A DNA stretch of 64,000 bases from the NCBI RefSeq assembly GCF_003233725.1, contig NZ_QKQV01000002.1:213983-277982 (forward strand). The letters are read 5' to 3'. This DNA comes from Mesonia sp. K7. Lineage in GTDB: Bacteria; Bacteroidota; Bacteroidia; Flavobacteriales; Flavobacteriaceae. Shown piece by piece: positions 35,122 to 42,189 of the stretch. The notes under the pieces were generated by a model. It ran no database searches. It saw only the letters and a program-made list of their open reading frames with translations, and was not told the origin of the DNA. Every line of letters starts with the position of its first letter. Within the stretch, counting starts at the first letter, position 1. The position numbers and the translations under genes are program-made.

Positions 35122-37053
35122 TTAATCCCATTTCATTTTCTGCAATCGAACTGCATTTAAAATTGCTAATAATGCTACTCCTACATCTGCAAAAACTGCT
35201 TCCCACAATGTGGCCATACCAATTGCGCCCAAAATCATAAAGATAATTTTTACACCGAAAGCCAGACCAATATTCTGCCATACGATGCGTCTTGTAGACC
35301 GACCTATTTTTATTGCCCTTGCAATTTTAGAGGGTTGGTCGGTCTGGATAATGACATCCGCCGTTTCGATGGCCACATCACTACCCAAACCACCCATTGC
35401 AATGCCAACATCACTTATCGCCAAAACCGGGGCATCGTTAATACCATCGCCTATAAATGCTACTTTGGTTCCGGATTGCTTTTTGAGTTCTTCGACTTCG
35501 TTCAATTTGTCTTCAGGCAACAATCCACCTTTTGCCCAATCGATATTTAACTCTTTTGCAACTTGTTGTGTAATAGAGTCCTTGTCGCCTGATAGCATTA
35601 TAATCCTGGAAATTCCTGAATCTCGAATTTGTTTAATGGCTTGGTGTGCATCATCCTTTAATTCATCTGCAATGGTTACATAACCTTCAAATTTTCCGTC
35701 AATAGACACCATAACAATTGATTCTACAATACCATCTGTTTCCGAAGGAACTTCAATACTGTTTGAGGTCATCAATGCTTTGTTACCTACAAGTACTGTT
35801 TTTCCGTTGACCATCCCTTTCAATCCTTTTCCGGCAACCTCTGAAACATTGGTGGCCTCATAATCAGAACCGTCCGCTTTATATTCCAAGATCGCCTTGG
35901 CAATGGGATGTGTGGATTGTTCTTCCATCGCCATCAGGTACTTCATAAACGTTGCCTTTTCTAATGTTATGGGTTTGATTTCCTTTATTTTGAATACCCC
36001 GTGAGTAACGGTTCCTGTTTTGTCCATTACTACCGTATTCACTTGGGTCATTGCATCCAAGAAGGATGCACCCTTGAATAGAATACCGTTTCGGGATGCT
36101 GCACCCAACCCACCGAAGTAACCCAGGGGAATGGAAATCACCAATGCACAGGGACAAGAAATTACCAGAAAAATCAAGGCCCGGTATAACCACTCCTGAA
36201 ATACGTACCCGTCCACAAAAAAATAAGGTAAAAACGTTAAGCATACTGCTAAGAAAACTACGATAGGAGTATAGATGCGTGCAAATTTCCTTATAAACAG
36301 TTCGGTCTTTGATTTACGTGCTGTGGCATTTTGCACCATATCGAGAATTCGAGCAATGGAACTATCCTTAAATTCCTTGGTGGTTTCCACTTCTACAACA
36401 CCTTCTAGATTGATGCTCCCGGCAAAAACCTTGTCTCCTTTGGCAATGGTGTCGGGTTTGCTTTCCCCCGTAATCGCTGCGGTATTGACCGATGCTTTTT
36501 TAGATAGCAATTGGCCATCTAAAGGGAACTTTTCACCTACGCGCACTTGTATTTTTTCTCCAATTTCAACGGTCTCGGGATCGACCGAAACATAATCGCC
36601 GTTCCGATACACCACGGCCTCATTAGGACGTACATCAAGAAGCGCCTTTATGTTGCCCTTTGCTCGTTTTACAGCTGCGTTTTGGAAAAGTTCGCCCACG
36701 GCGTAAAACAGCATTACGGCCACACCTTCCGGGTATTCCCCAATGGCGAACGCCCCTAAGGTTGCGATAGACATTAGGAAGAATTCGGTAAAGAAATCAC
36801 CGTCCCTGATACTTTTCCATCCCTCTTTTATAACAGGAAAACCAACGGGGATGTAGGCTACCGCATACCAAGCGATTCGTACCCAACCTTTAAAAAACGG
36901 AAAGGCATCAAAGTAATCAATAGCAATTCCCGCTATCAACATCACAAAACTGAATATGGAAGGGATGTATTCCTTAATGCTCAGTTGTGATGAAACCTTA
37001 TTTTCAATTGAAGGATCCTTGAGGTCTCTTAGATTTAGTTTTTTCTTTTTCAT
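35122..37053 (-). CDS. Heavy-metal P1B-type ATPase (probable Zn/Cd exporter)
   Basis: 643 residues. No N-terminal metal-binding domain; a Lys-rich start (MKKKKLNLRDLKDP) leads directly to membrane helices. Motifs: TGES in AAITGESKPD, CPC in VISCPCALVISIPLGYFGG near 300, DKTGTVTHG near 345, HP in STHPIAKAIL and GDGINDAPVLAISD. The CPCALVISIP wording is that of Zn/Cd/Pb-type rather than Cu-type pumps. Followed at 13 bp by the Na/Ca-exchanger-like gene on the same strand, with lspA and a CDF transporter forming a four-gene block, all read leftward and so upstream of it in transcription order. Confidence 0.92.
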   Translation of the reverse strand: MKKKKLNLRDLKDPSIENKVSSQLSIKEYIPSIFSFVMLIAGIAIDYFDAFPFFKGWVRIAWYAVAYIPVGFPVIKEGWKSIRDGDFFTEFFLMSIATLGAFAIGEYPEGVAVMLFYAVGELFQNAAVKRAKGNIKALLDVRPNEAVVYRNGDYVSVDPETVEIGEKIQVRVGEKFPLDGQLLSKKASVNTAAITGESKPDTIAKGDKVFAGSINLEGVVEVETTKEFKDSSIARILDMVQNATARKSKTELFIRKFARIYTPIVVFLAVCLTFLPYFFVDGYVFQEWLYRALIFLVISCPCALVISIPLGYFGGLGAASRNGILFKGASFLDAMTQVNTVVMDKTGTVTHGVFKIKEIKPITLEKATFMKYLMAMEEQSTHPIAKAILEYKADGSDYEATNVSEVAGKGLKGMVNGKTVLVGNKALMTSNSIEVPSETDGIVESIVMVSIDGKFEGYVTIADELKDDAHQAIKQIRDSGISRIIMLSGDKDSITQQVAKELNIDWAKGGLLPEDKLNEVEELKKQSGTKVAFIGDGINDAPVLAISDVGIAMGGLGSDVAIETADVIIQTDQPSKIARAIKIGRSTRRIVWQNIGLAFGVKIIFMILGAIGMATLWEAVFADVGVALLAILNAVRLQKMKWD

Positions 37054-37065
37054 ATATGTTTTATT

Positions 37066-38064
37066 TTAAAATAGTTTTAGAACAAAAAATACCATTGTCA
37101 ATAGATAGACGATATAGGCTGCATCGAACGCGAATATCTGCCATCTGCTAAAACCGTGAAGTTCCTTGCTTTGATGGACAAAAAGGGAGTACAAAAGCGG
37201 CATCAGTCCAACGAAGGCAAGATTCACCCAAAACAACTGGAAATCTTCGATAGGGGTAGTAACCAGCGCCAACGGGAAAAAGGCGACCGTCATCGTAACA
37301 GCATTATCTGCGATAACACTAGTGGTGCCTGCCGTTACTTCGCCTCCTTTCACCACGCTCCAGGTCTTAAATATTTCAGGCGCGGTGGTCATTATACCCG
37401 TGATGAACAATCCCCCAACGATTTCAGAAATATTCAGGGCCGAAACAATATTTTCTGTTGCCTTAACAATAAAAAAAGCACCCACAGCTATGGCCAGGGC
37501 CCCGGCCACGGATAACCAGACTTTCTTTTTGTCCCATTCTACTTTTTCGCCCTTTTCCCTGCCTTTTATAATGGCATGCGTTAAAAAAGCAGCATAGGCA
37601 GCCAGCATAATATAGCCATCGATGGGTTGTAATCCACGCCAGGCTTTGGGAAGGGTTAGTATAGCTACCAAAGCAATGATTGCCAGGTAGGGGATGGACA
37701 ATACCGAAACAGAACGTTTGTTCAGAGCCAGTAGGTTGGCATCCAGATGTTTTTGGTGTTCCTTATTATTTTTAAATTGCTTTCTGGAAGCGAAATAGGC
37801 TATGCTAACCATCAACGGAATGGAAATTATATTGGAACCCAAAAGGTTGCCCAGACCAATTTCCGATACTCCCCGGGCTGCACTGGTAACGTTTACAGCT
37901 ACCTCGGGGCTGGCGGTCACAATGGCAAGGAGAGCTGCTCCTGCAGAAGCTGTAAGCCCCCATTGCTTACGGAGCATCTTTAAAGGCGTCAAGAGTTGGT
38001 CCGCACCCCAATGGGCAGCCCAAGCTGCCAATCCCAATACTACTACCCAAAGCCAAACGTTCAT
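37066..38064 (-). CDS. Sodium/calcium exchanger-family membrane protein
   Basis: 332 residues with about ten membrane helices in two inverted halves. Half one carries the alpha-1 motif TASPEVAVNVTSAARGVSEIGLGNLLGSN (residues about 50-80, G-N-x-x-GSN); half two carries TAPEIFKTWSVVKGGEVTAGTTSVIADNA. In the usual exchanger the second motif is also GNxxGSN, so this half is divergent. The ion is unknown; such proteins occur in heavy-metal islands beside Zn/Cd ATPases. It sits 13 bp upstream of the ATPase gene and 2 bp downstream of lspA, so a single transcript is likely. Confidence 0.85.
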   Translation of the reverse strand: MNVWLWVVVLGLAAWAAHWGADQLLTPLKMLRKQWGLTASAGAALLAIVTASPEVAVNVTSAARGVSEIGLGNLLGSNIISIPLMVSIAYFASRKQFKNNKEHQKHLDANLLALNKRSVSVLSIPYLAIIALVAILTLPKAWRGLQPIDGYIMLAAYAAFLTHAIIKGREKGEKVEWDKKKVWLSVAGALAIAVGAFFIVKATENIVSALNISEIVGGLFITGIMTTAPEIFKTWSVVKGGEVTAGTTSVIADNAVTMTVAFFPLALVTTPIEDFQLFWVNLAFVGLMPLLYSLFVHQSKELHGFSRWQIFAFDAAYIVYLLTMVFFVLKLF

Positions 38065-38066
38065 AA

Positions 38067-38747
38067 CTAATCGTTGTTTATAATTTTTCTGTTACCCTCA
38101 GTATATTTCAACTTTTTATTTTCCGATATTTTCTGGTCTTTTTTTTGTTGGCTTTGAAAGATCAGGAGTAAAATCACTCCCGTGCTAATCCAGACATCTG
38201 CGGTATTAAATACAGGGTCAAAAAAAGTAAATTGATTACCTCCCCAAAATGGCAGCCACTCCGGAAGCCTTGTATCAATAATGGGAAGGAACCACATATC
38301 CACGACATTGCCATTTAAAAATCCAGCATATCCACCCCCTGACGGGAATATTTCTGCAACGTTTTGTACTGCCGGATCACTTTTTTCAAAGATCAGTCCG
38401 TAAAATGCACCGTCAATCAAATTACCCAATGCACCTGCGTATATAAATGCTGCACAGATTACAAAAACCTTTGCATATCCTTCACGTATCATCTTTTTGA
38501 TATAAAAAGTCCCCCAAACAATGGCGGCCAGCCGAAATAGGATCAAAACAAGCTTGGCCAGATACCCCTCCCCAAACTTAAAGCCCCAGGCCATTCCGGG
38601 ATTTTCCAAAAAATGCAAGCGAAACCAATCCAGGCCAAATACGTAGTACTCCTCGCCATAATAAAAATGGGTCTTCACATAAATCTTTATGGTCTGGTCT
38701 ATTGCCAACAACAGTAAAATCAATAATGCTACACTACTTTTATTCAT
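38067..38747 (-). CDS. lspA: Signal peptidase II LspA (metal-island type)
   Basis: Aspartyl protease of the inner membrane that cleaves lipoprotein signal peptides after lipidation. 226 residues, four membrane helices; catalytic aspartates are in AGALGNLIDGAFYG and in FNTADVWISTG, and NPGMAWGF and NGNVVDMWF are conserved. It is longer than the housekeeping enzyme (~165-200 aa), with a Lys-rich tail. LspA copies next to CDF transporters are common in heavy-metal islands; why is not settled. It may process the many lipoproteins of this island. Ends 2 bp before the exchanger gene. Confidence 0.93.
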   Translation of the reverse strand: MNKSSVALLILLLLAIDQTIKIYVKTHFYYGEEYYVFGLDWFRLHFLENPGMAWGFKFGEGYLAKLVLILFRLAAIVWGTFYIKKMIREGYAKVFVICAAFIYAGALGNLIDGAFYGLIFEKSDPAVQNVAEIFPSGGGYAGFLNGNVVDMWFLPIIDTRLPEWLPFWGGNQFTFFDPVFNTADVWISTGVILLLIFQSQQKKDQKISENKKLKYTEGNRKIINND

Positions 38748-38791
38748 AATTTCCTATTGTTTCCCAACGTCTTGTGCAACATATATTTGCA

Positions 38792-39583
38792 TTATTTAGA
38801 TAATTTTAAAATTCTTATGGCGCCCCGCATTACAAACGTGAAGACGATGCCGCCAATCACCAAATCGGGCCATTTGCTATTCAGAAAATAGACCAGTACC
38901 CCTGCCACTATAACCCCACCGTTTACAATAATATCATTGGACGTAAAAATGGCACTGGCCTGCATATGGGCCTCCTTACTTTTAGCCTTGTTTATCAACC
39001 AAAGCGAAATAAGGTTCCCCAGTAGGGCTAAAATGGAAACTACAATCATCCACTGGAACATTGGTGTTTCACTACTGGTAAAAAACCTTCTTAATACCTC
39101 TGCAAAACCAAGTGTTGCCAATGCCATCTGAAAATACCCGCTGAATTTTGCGACCTTCTTTTTTCTTGAAATGGCACCGCCTACCGCGAATAGGCTTAGC
39201 GCATATACGATGGAATCTGCCAGCATATCCAACGAATCCGCCACAAGTCCCATAGAAGAGGAAATCCAACCTGTGGTCATTTCGATAACGAAAAAACCAA
39301 AGTTGATGCCCAAGACCCACCAAAGGATTCTTTTTTGTTTGGATTGGTCTTCCATTACGGGTGGTTCGGCTTCTGTGGTTCCCTCTAAAGAATCCCCAAG
39401 GTTTAAACCGGCTATTGATGTTTGTATATCTTCAATGCCATCCACATGATATACTTCCAATTTCCTGTTGGGAATATCAAAATCCAAATATTTCACTTGA
39501 GCATAAGATTCCAACTTCATCCGGATCATCTGCTCTTCCGAAGGGCAATCCATTTTGGTTATCTTAAATGTTGTTTTCTCCAT
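38792..39583 (-). CDS. CDF-like cation transporter with HMA-like N-terminus (paralog 2)
   Basis: 263 residues, same length and order as the protein at 21460-22251: HMA-like domain with KMDCPSEEQMIRMKL, then six membrane segments with ADSLDMLADSIVYAL and AIFTSNDIIVNGGV. The two paralogs share most motif words but differ widely in codon use, this copy being richer in GC, so they were probably acquired separately rather than duplicated in place. It precedes lspA by 44 bp and opens the Zn/Cd block. The most probable substrates are Zn, Cd or Co by context. Confidence 0.86.
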   Translation of the reverse strand: MEKTTFKITKMDCPSEEQMIRMKLESYAQVKYLDFDIPNRKLEVYHVDGIEDIQTSIAGLNLGDSLEGTTEAEPPVMEDQSKQKRILWWVLGINFGFFVIEMTTGWISSSMGLVADSLDMLADSIVYALSLFAVGGAISRKKKVAKFSGYFQMALATLGFAEVLRRFFTSSETPMFQWMIVVSILALLGNLISLWLINKAKSKEAHMQASAIFTSNDIIVNGGVIVAGVLVYFLNSKWPDLVIGGIVFTFVMRGAIRILKLSK

Positions 39584-39600
39584 TATCTCTTTTTTTATTT

Positions 39601-39708
39601 TTAATATTCGTTATAATAGTTGTCCTTTATCCGGATACAATTGTTACAAAATCCTTTTAGCAGCAGGTTTACTTCTTCTGCCTGAAACCACTCCGGCAAA
39701 GGCACTTT
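39601..39708 (-). pseudogene. 3' remnant of a Fur-family gene
   Basis: Read on the minus strand in the frame that ends at TAA 39603-39601, the sequence is KVPLPEWFQAEEVNLLLKG followed by FCNNCIRIKD. It matches the last ~25 residues of the three intact Fur proteins in this window (for example LPDDYEINDLNLVLKGVCKNC), including the terminal CxxC. The upstream nine-tenths of the gene is replaced by the P450 fragment in another frame. Confidence 0.75.
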
Positions 39709-40100
39709 TGCTCTTCATCTTTCTCCCATTTACCAATGTATGTTTCCCAGTAGCTCTTTTGAATTTTTAGGAACCCCCGCAGGCTATCCGGTTTCATCAA
39801 AGACATAGACATTTCATTTCTTTGCCTGTATGCTGAATTATTCAGTGTCTGGACACCCTTCTGGAGGAATAATGTTTTTTGCACTCTTTTAGGAGCAGCG
39901 TCTTTTCGCTGAAACTTTTCAGTGTCATAGAAAACCTCCGCGGCTTCTTTTCCACTCATGCAGATCGTTTCCTTTAACATCAAACGGGTTCTAAAAATAT
40001 CGGACCAAAGCTTTTGACGCTTTTTCTGAATAAATTCATAGCCGTCACGAAGTAGCGTCAAACTACTATCGATGTTTTTGTCTTTCGGAATAGTTCTCAT
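39669..40100 (-). pseudogene. 5' fragment of a CYP152-type cytochrome P450
   Basis: The 143-codon frame starts MRTIPKDKNIDSSLTLLRDG and continues with ICMSGKEAAEVFYDTEKFQR, PKRVQKTLFLQKGVQTLNN and YRQRNEMSMSLMKP. This is the N-terminal part of fatty-acid peroxygenase P450s (CYP152, like P450 BSbeta, ~415 aa). It breaks off after GKWEKDEEQ and finishes in frameshifted sequence; the haem-ligand cysteine and all later helices are missing, so it cannot be functional. Its break point coincides with the Fur 3' remnant, indicating that a deletion joined two genes. Confidence 0.8.
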
Positions 40101-40228
40101 GCTCTTTACATTTTTAAAATATTTATTTTATTTTTTAGACCATAAACTTAAACTTAATACAAACTGATTTAAGTCTTATGAAATGATTAAAAACTGCCTA
40201 ATCCGATTTTACAATTAAATTAAGGCCG

Positions 40229-41632
40229 TTAAATATGCAACGCTCTGTCTTCGGTGGCTGCCAGACAGGCCTCTTTAAAGGTTTCTGAAAAAGTTGGGTG
40301 CCCGTGGGACATCCTTGCAACATCTTCGGCAGATGCCCTGAATTCCATCGCTACCACCGCTTCGGTATAGCTGTCTGCAATGCGTGGCCCTATCATATGC
40401 ACTCCCAATATCTCATCAGTTTCTTTATCTGCGATTACTTTTATGAAGCCGTCGGTGTCCATACTTATTTTCGCCCTTGCGTTGGCCTTAAAAGGAAAAG
40501 AGCCTGTTTTAATACTTCTTCCTGCTTCTTTCAATTCTTCTTCGGTTAAGCCTACCCCGGCCACTTCGGGCTGGGTATAAACAATATTAGGAATAAGCGA
40601 ATAATTGATATGTGGCTTTTGATCTGCTATCCTTTCGGCTACAAAAACGCCCTCTTCACTGGCTTTATGGGCAAGCATTGCCCCTCGGATTACATCCCCA
40701 ATGGCATATACACCCTTGACATTGGTTTCAAGGTTCTCATTTACCGTTACCTGTCCTTTCTCATTGGTTTCCACGCCAATGTTTTCAAGGCCTAAATTGG
40801 CGGTGTACGGTTTCCGGCCAATGGCCATAAGGCAATAGTCGCCTTCTAAATTCATTTCTTTTTTATCGGACAGGTTTTCCGCTTTCAATTCAACTTTGTT
40901 GTCCGTTGCTGTTGCATTGGTCACTTTATGTTCCAAATAAAACTCAATTCCCTGTTTTCTTAGGGAACGATGCAATTGATGTCCCAGTGCGCCATCCATA
41001 GTGGCGATGAGGCTATCAAAATATTCCACAATAGACACCTTAGAGCCCAGGCGGGCGAAAACAGAACCTATCTCAACCCCGATAACGCCTCCACCAACGA
41101 CCAATAAATGGTCGGGAATTTCCTGTAGCGCAAGGGCCTCGGTAGAAGAGATTATCCTTTTTTTATCGATTTTAATATTGGGCAAGGAAGCGGGTTTGGA
41201 CCCTGTGGCAATGATAATTTTATCGGTTTCTATAGTTTCCGTTTTAGCTTCGGCCTTAATCTCAATCGTGTTTTTGTCCTTGATGGTGCCGTGGCCTTCA
41301 TAGACGGTAACTTTGTTCTTTTTCATCAGATACCCAACGCCATTGATGATTTCCTGTACCACATCCTGAACCCTTTGGTTCATTTTTTTGATATCGACAT
41401 TGGCTTCTTTTACATCAATCCCAAAATTTTCGAATTGATGTTTGAGTTTGTAATAATGCTCAGAGGCTTCAAGCCAGGCTTTTGACGGGATACAGCCCAC
41501 GTTAAGGCAGGTGCCGCCAAGCGTGCTGTACCTTTCAATAATGGCTACTTTTAATCCTAATTGGGCGCAACGTATAGCGCTTACATACCCGCCAGGGCCA
41601 GAGCCTATAATTGTTACATCATATTTTTCCAT
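40229..41632 (-). CDS. lpdA: Dihydrolipoyl dehydrogenase (E3), island copy
   Basis: 467 residues; FAD-dependent disulfide reductase that reoxidises dihydrolipoamide of 2-oxoacid dehydrogenases or glycine cleavage. FAD motif IIGSGPGGYVSAIRCAQLG at 9-27, redox pair GGTCLNVGCIPSKAWL near 40, NAD motif VVGGGVIGVEIGSVFARLG near 178, and C-terminal His-Glu catalytic segment SHGHPTFSETFKEA near 445. No N-terminal HMA domain and no C-terminal Cys pair, so it is not mercuric reductase. It lies alone between the P450/Fur wreck and the first fur gene; why a metal island carries E3 is unclear. Confidence 0.95.
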   Translation of the reverse strand: MEKYDVTIIGSGPGGYVSAIRCAQLGLKVAIIERYSTLGGTCLNVGCIPSKAWLEASEHYYKLKHQFENFGIDVKEANVDIKKMNQRVQDVVQEIINGVGYLMKKNKVTVYEGHGTIKDKNTIEIKAEAKTETIETDKIIIATGSKPASLPNIKIDKKRIISSTEALALQEIPDHLLVVGGGVIGVEIGSVFARLGSKVSIVEYFDSLIATMDGALGHQLHRSLRKQGIEFYLEHKVTNATATDNKVELKAENLSDKKEMNLEGDYCLMAIGRKPYTANLGLENIGVETNEKGQVTVNENLETNVKGVYAIGDVIRGAMLAHKASEEGVFVAERIADQKPHINYSLIPNIVYTQPEVAGVGLTEEELKEAGRSIKTGSFPFKANARAKISMDTDGFIKVIADKETDEILGVHMIGPRIADSYTEAVVAMEFRASAEDVARMSHGHPTFSETFKEACLAATEDRALHI

Positions 41633-41719
41633 ATTCGTAAATTTTTTAATTAAATAAGGTGGGGGAAACCTTAAGCTGACCAGGGGCGCAAGGGTTCAGT
41701 TTTAAGGTACTCCCACCTA

Positions 41720-42154
41720 TTATTTTTTACTACAATTTTTACATACCCCTTTTAATACCAGGTTCAAATCGTTTATTTCATAATCGTCCGGCAAGTTTTG
41801 TTTCGATATTCTATCCGGCAAGCAAATAGTTTTTCCGCAAACGGTACAATGAAAATGCATATGTAAATCTGTACCGTATTTACCTTTGGCCTTTTTATCG
41901 GAAATTGCAAATTTTGCCACTCCTGTCCCATCATTAATCTGATGAATTAGCCCTTTATCTTCAAAAGTTTTTAGGTTTCGATAAAAGGTAGTTCTGTTTG
42001 CCGTTTTGTTTTTTTCGCTTTTAGCGATAAAGACTTTTTGCATTTCGTTTAAACTTACTGCATAGGTCTTCCTATTGAGGTATTTGTGAATTTTCAACCT
42101 CATTTCAGTGGGACGTATCCCTTTTGACGATAATTTTTTTTCCGTTTTTGTCAT
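41720..42154 (-). CDS. Fur-family regulator 1
   Basis: 144 residues. N-terminal winged helix (KGIRPTEMRLKIHKYLNRKTYAVSLNEMQKVF ... TTFYRNLKTFEDKGLIHQI), then a dimerisation domain with the metal-binding HMHFHCTVCGKTICL and a closing CKNC. Two CxxC pairs make the structural zinc site of the Fur/Zur/PerR family. Divided by 36 bp from the SPC-type ATPase, which is upstream on the same strand. A repressor of that efflux pump that responds to its substrate metal is the likely role. Related proteins are at 45079 and 45553. Confidence 0.92.
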   Translation of the reverse strand: MTKTEKKLSSKGIRPTEMRLKIHKYLNRKTYAVSLNEMQKVFIAKSEKNKTANRTTFYRNLKTFEDKGLIHQINDGTGVAKFAISDKKAKGKYGTDLHMHFHCTVCGKTICLPDRISKQNLPDDYEINDLNLVLKGVCKNCSKK

Positions 42155-42189
42155 TTTATATTCTTTCGAAAAACAGTCTAAGTCCGGAT

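Noticed and set aside
40229..41632. lpdA-like gene as mercuric reductase
   Set aside because: There is no N-terminal HMA domain and no C-terminal vicinal cysteine pair; it ends with the SHGHPTFSET segment of dihydrolipoyl dehydrogenases, and no other mer gene is nearby.
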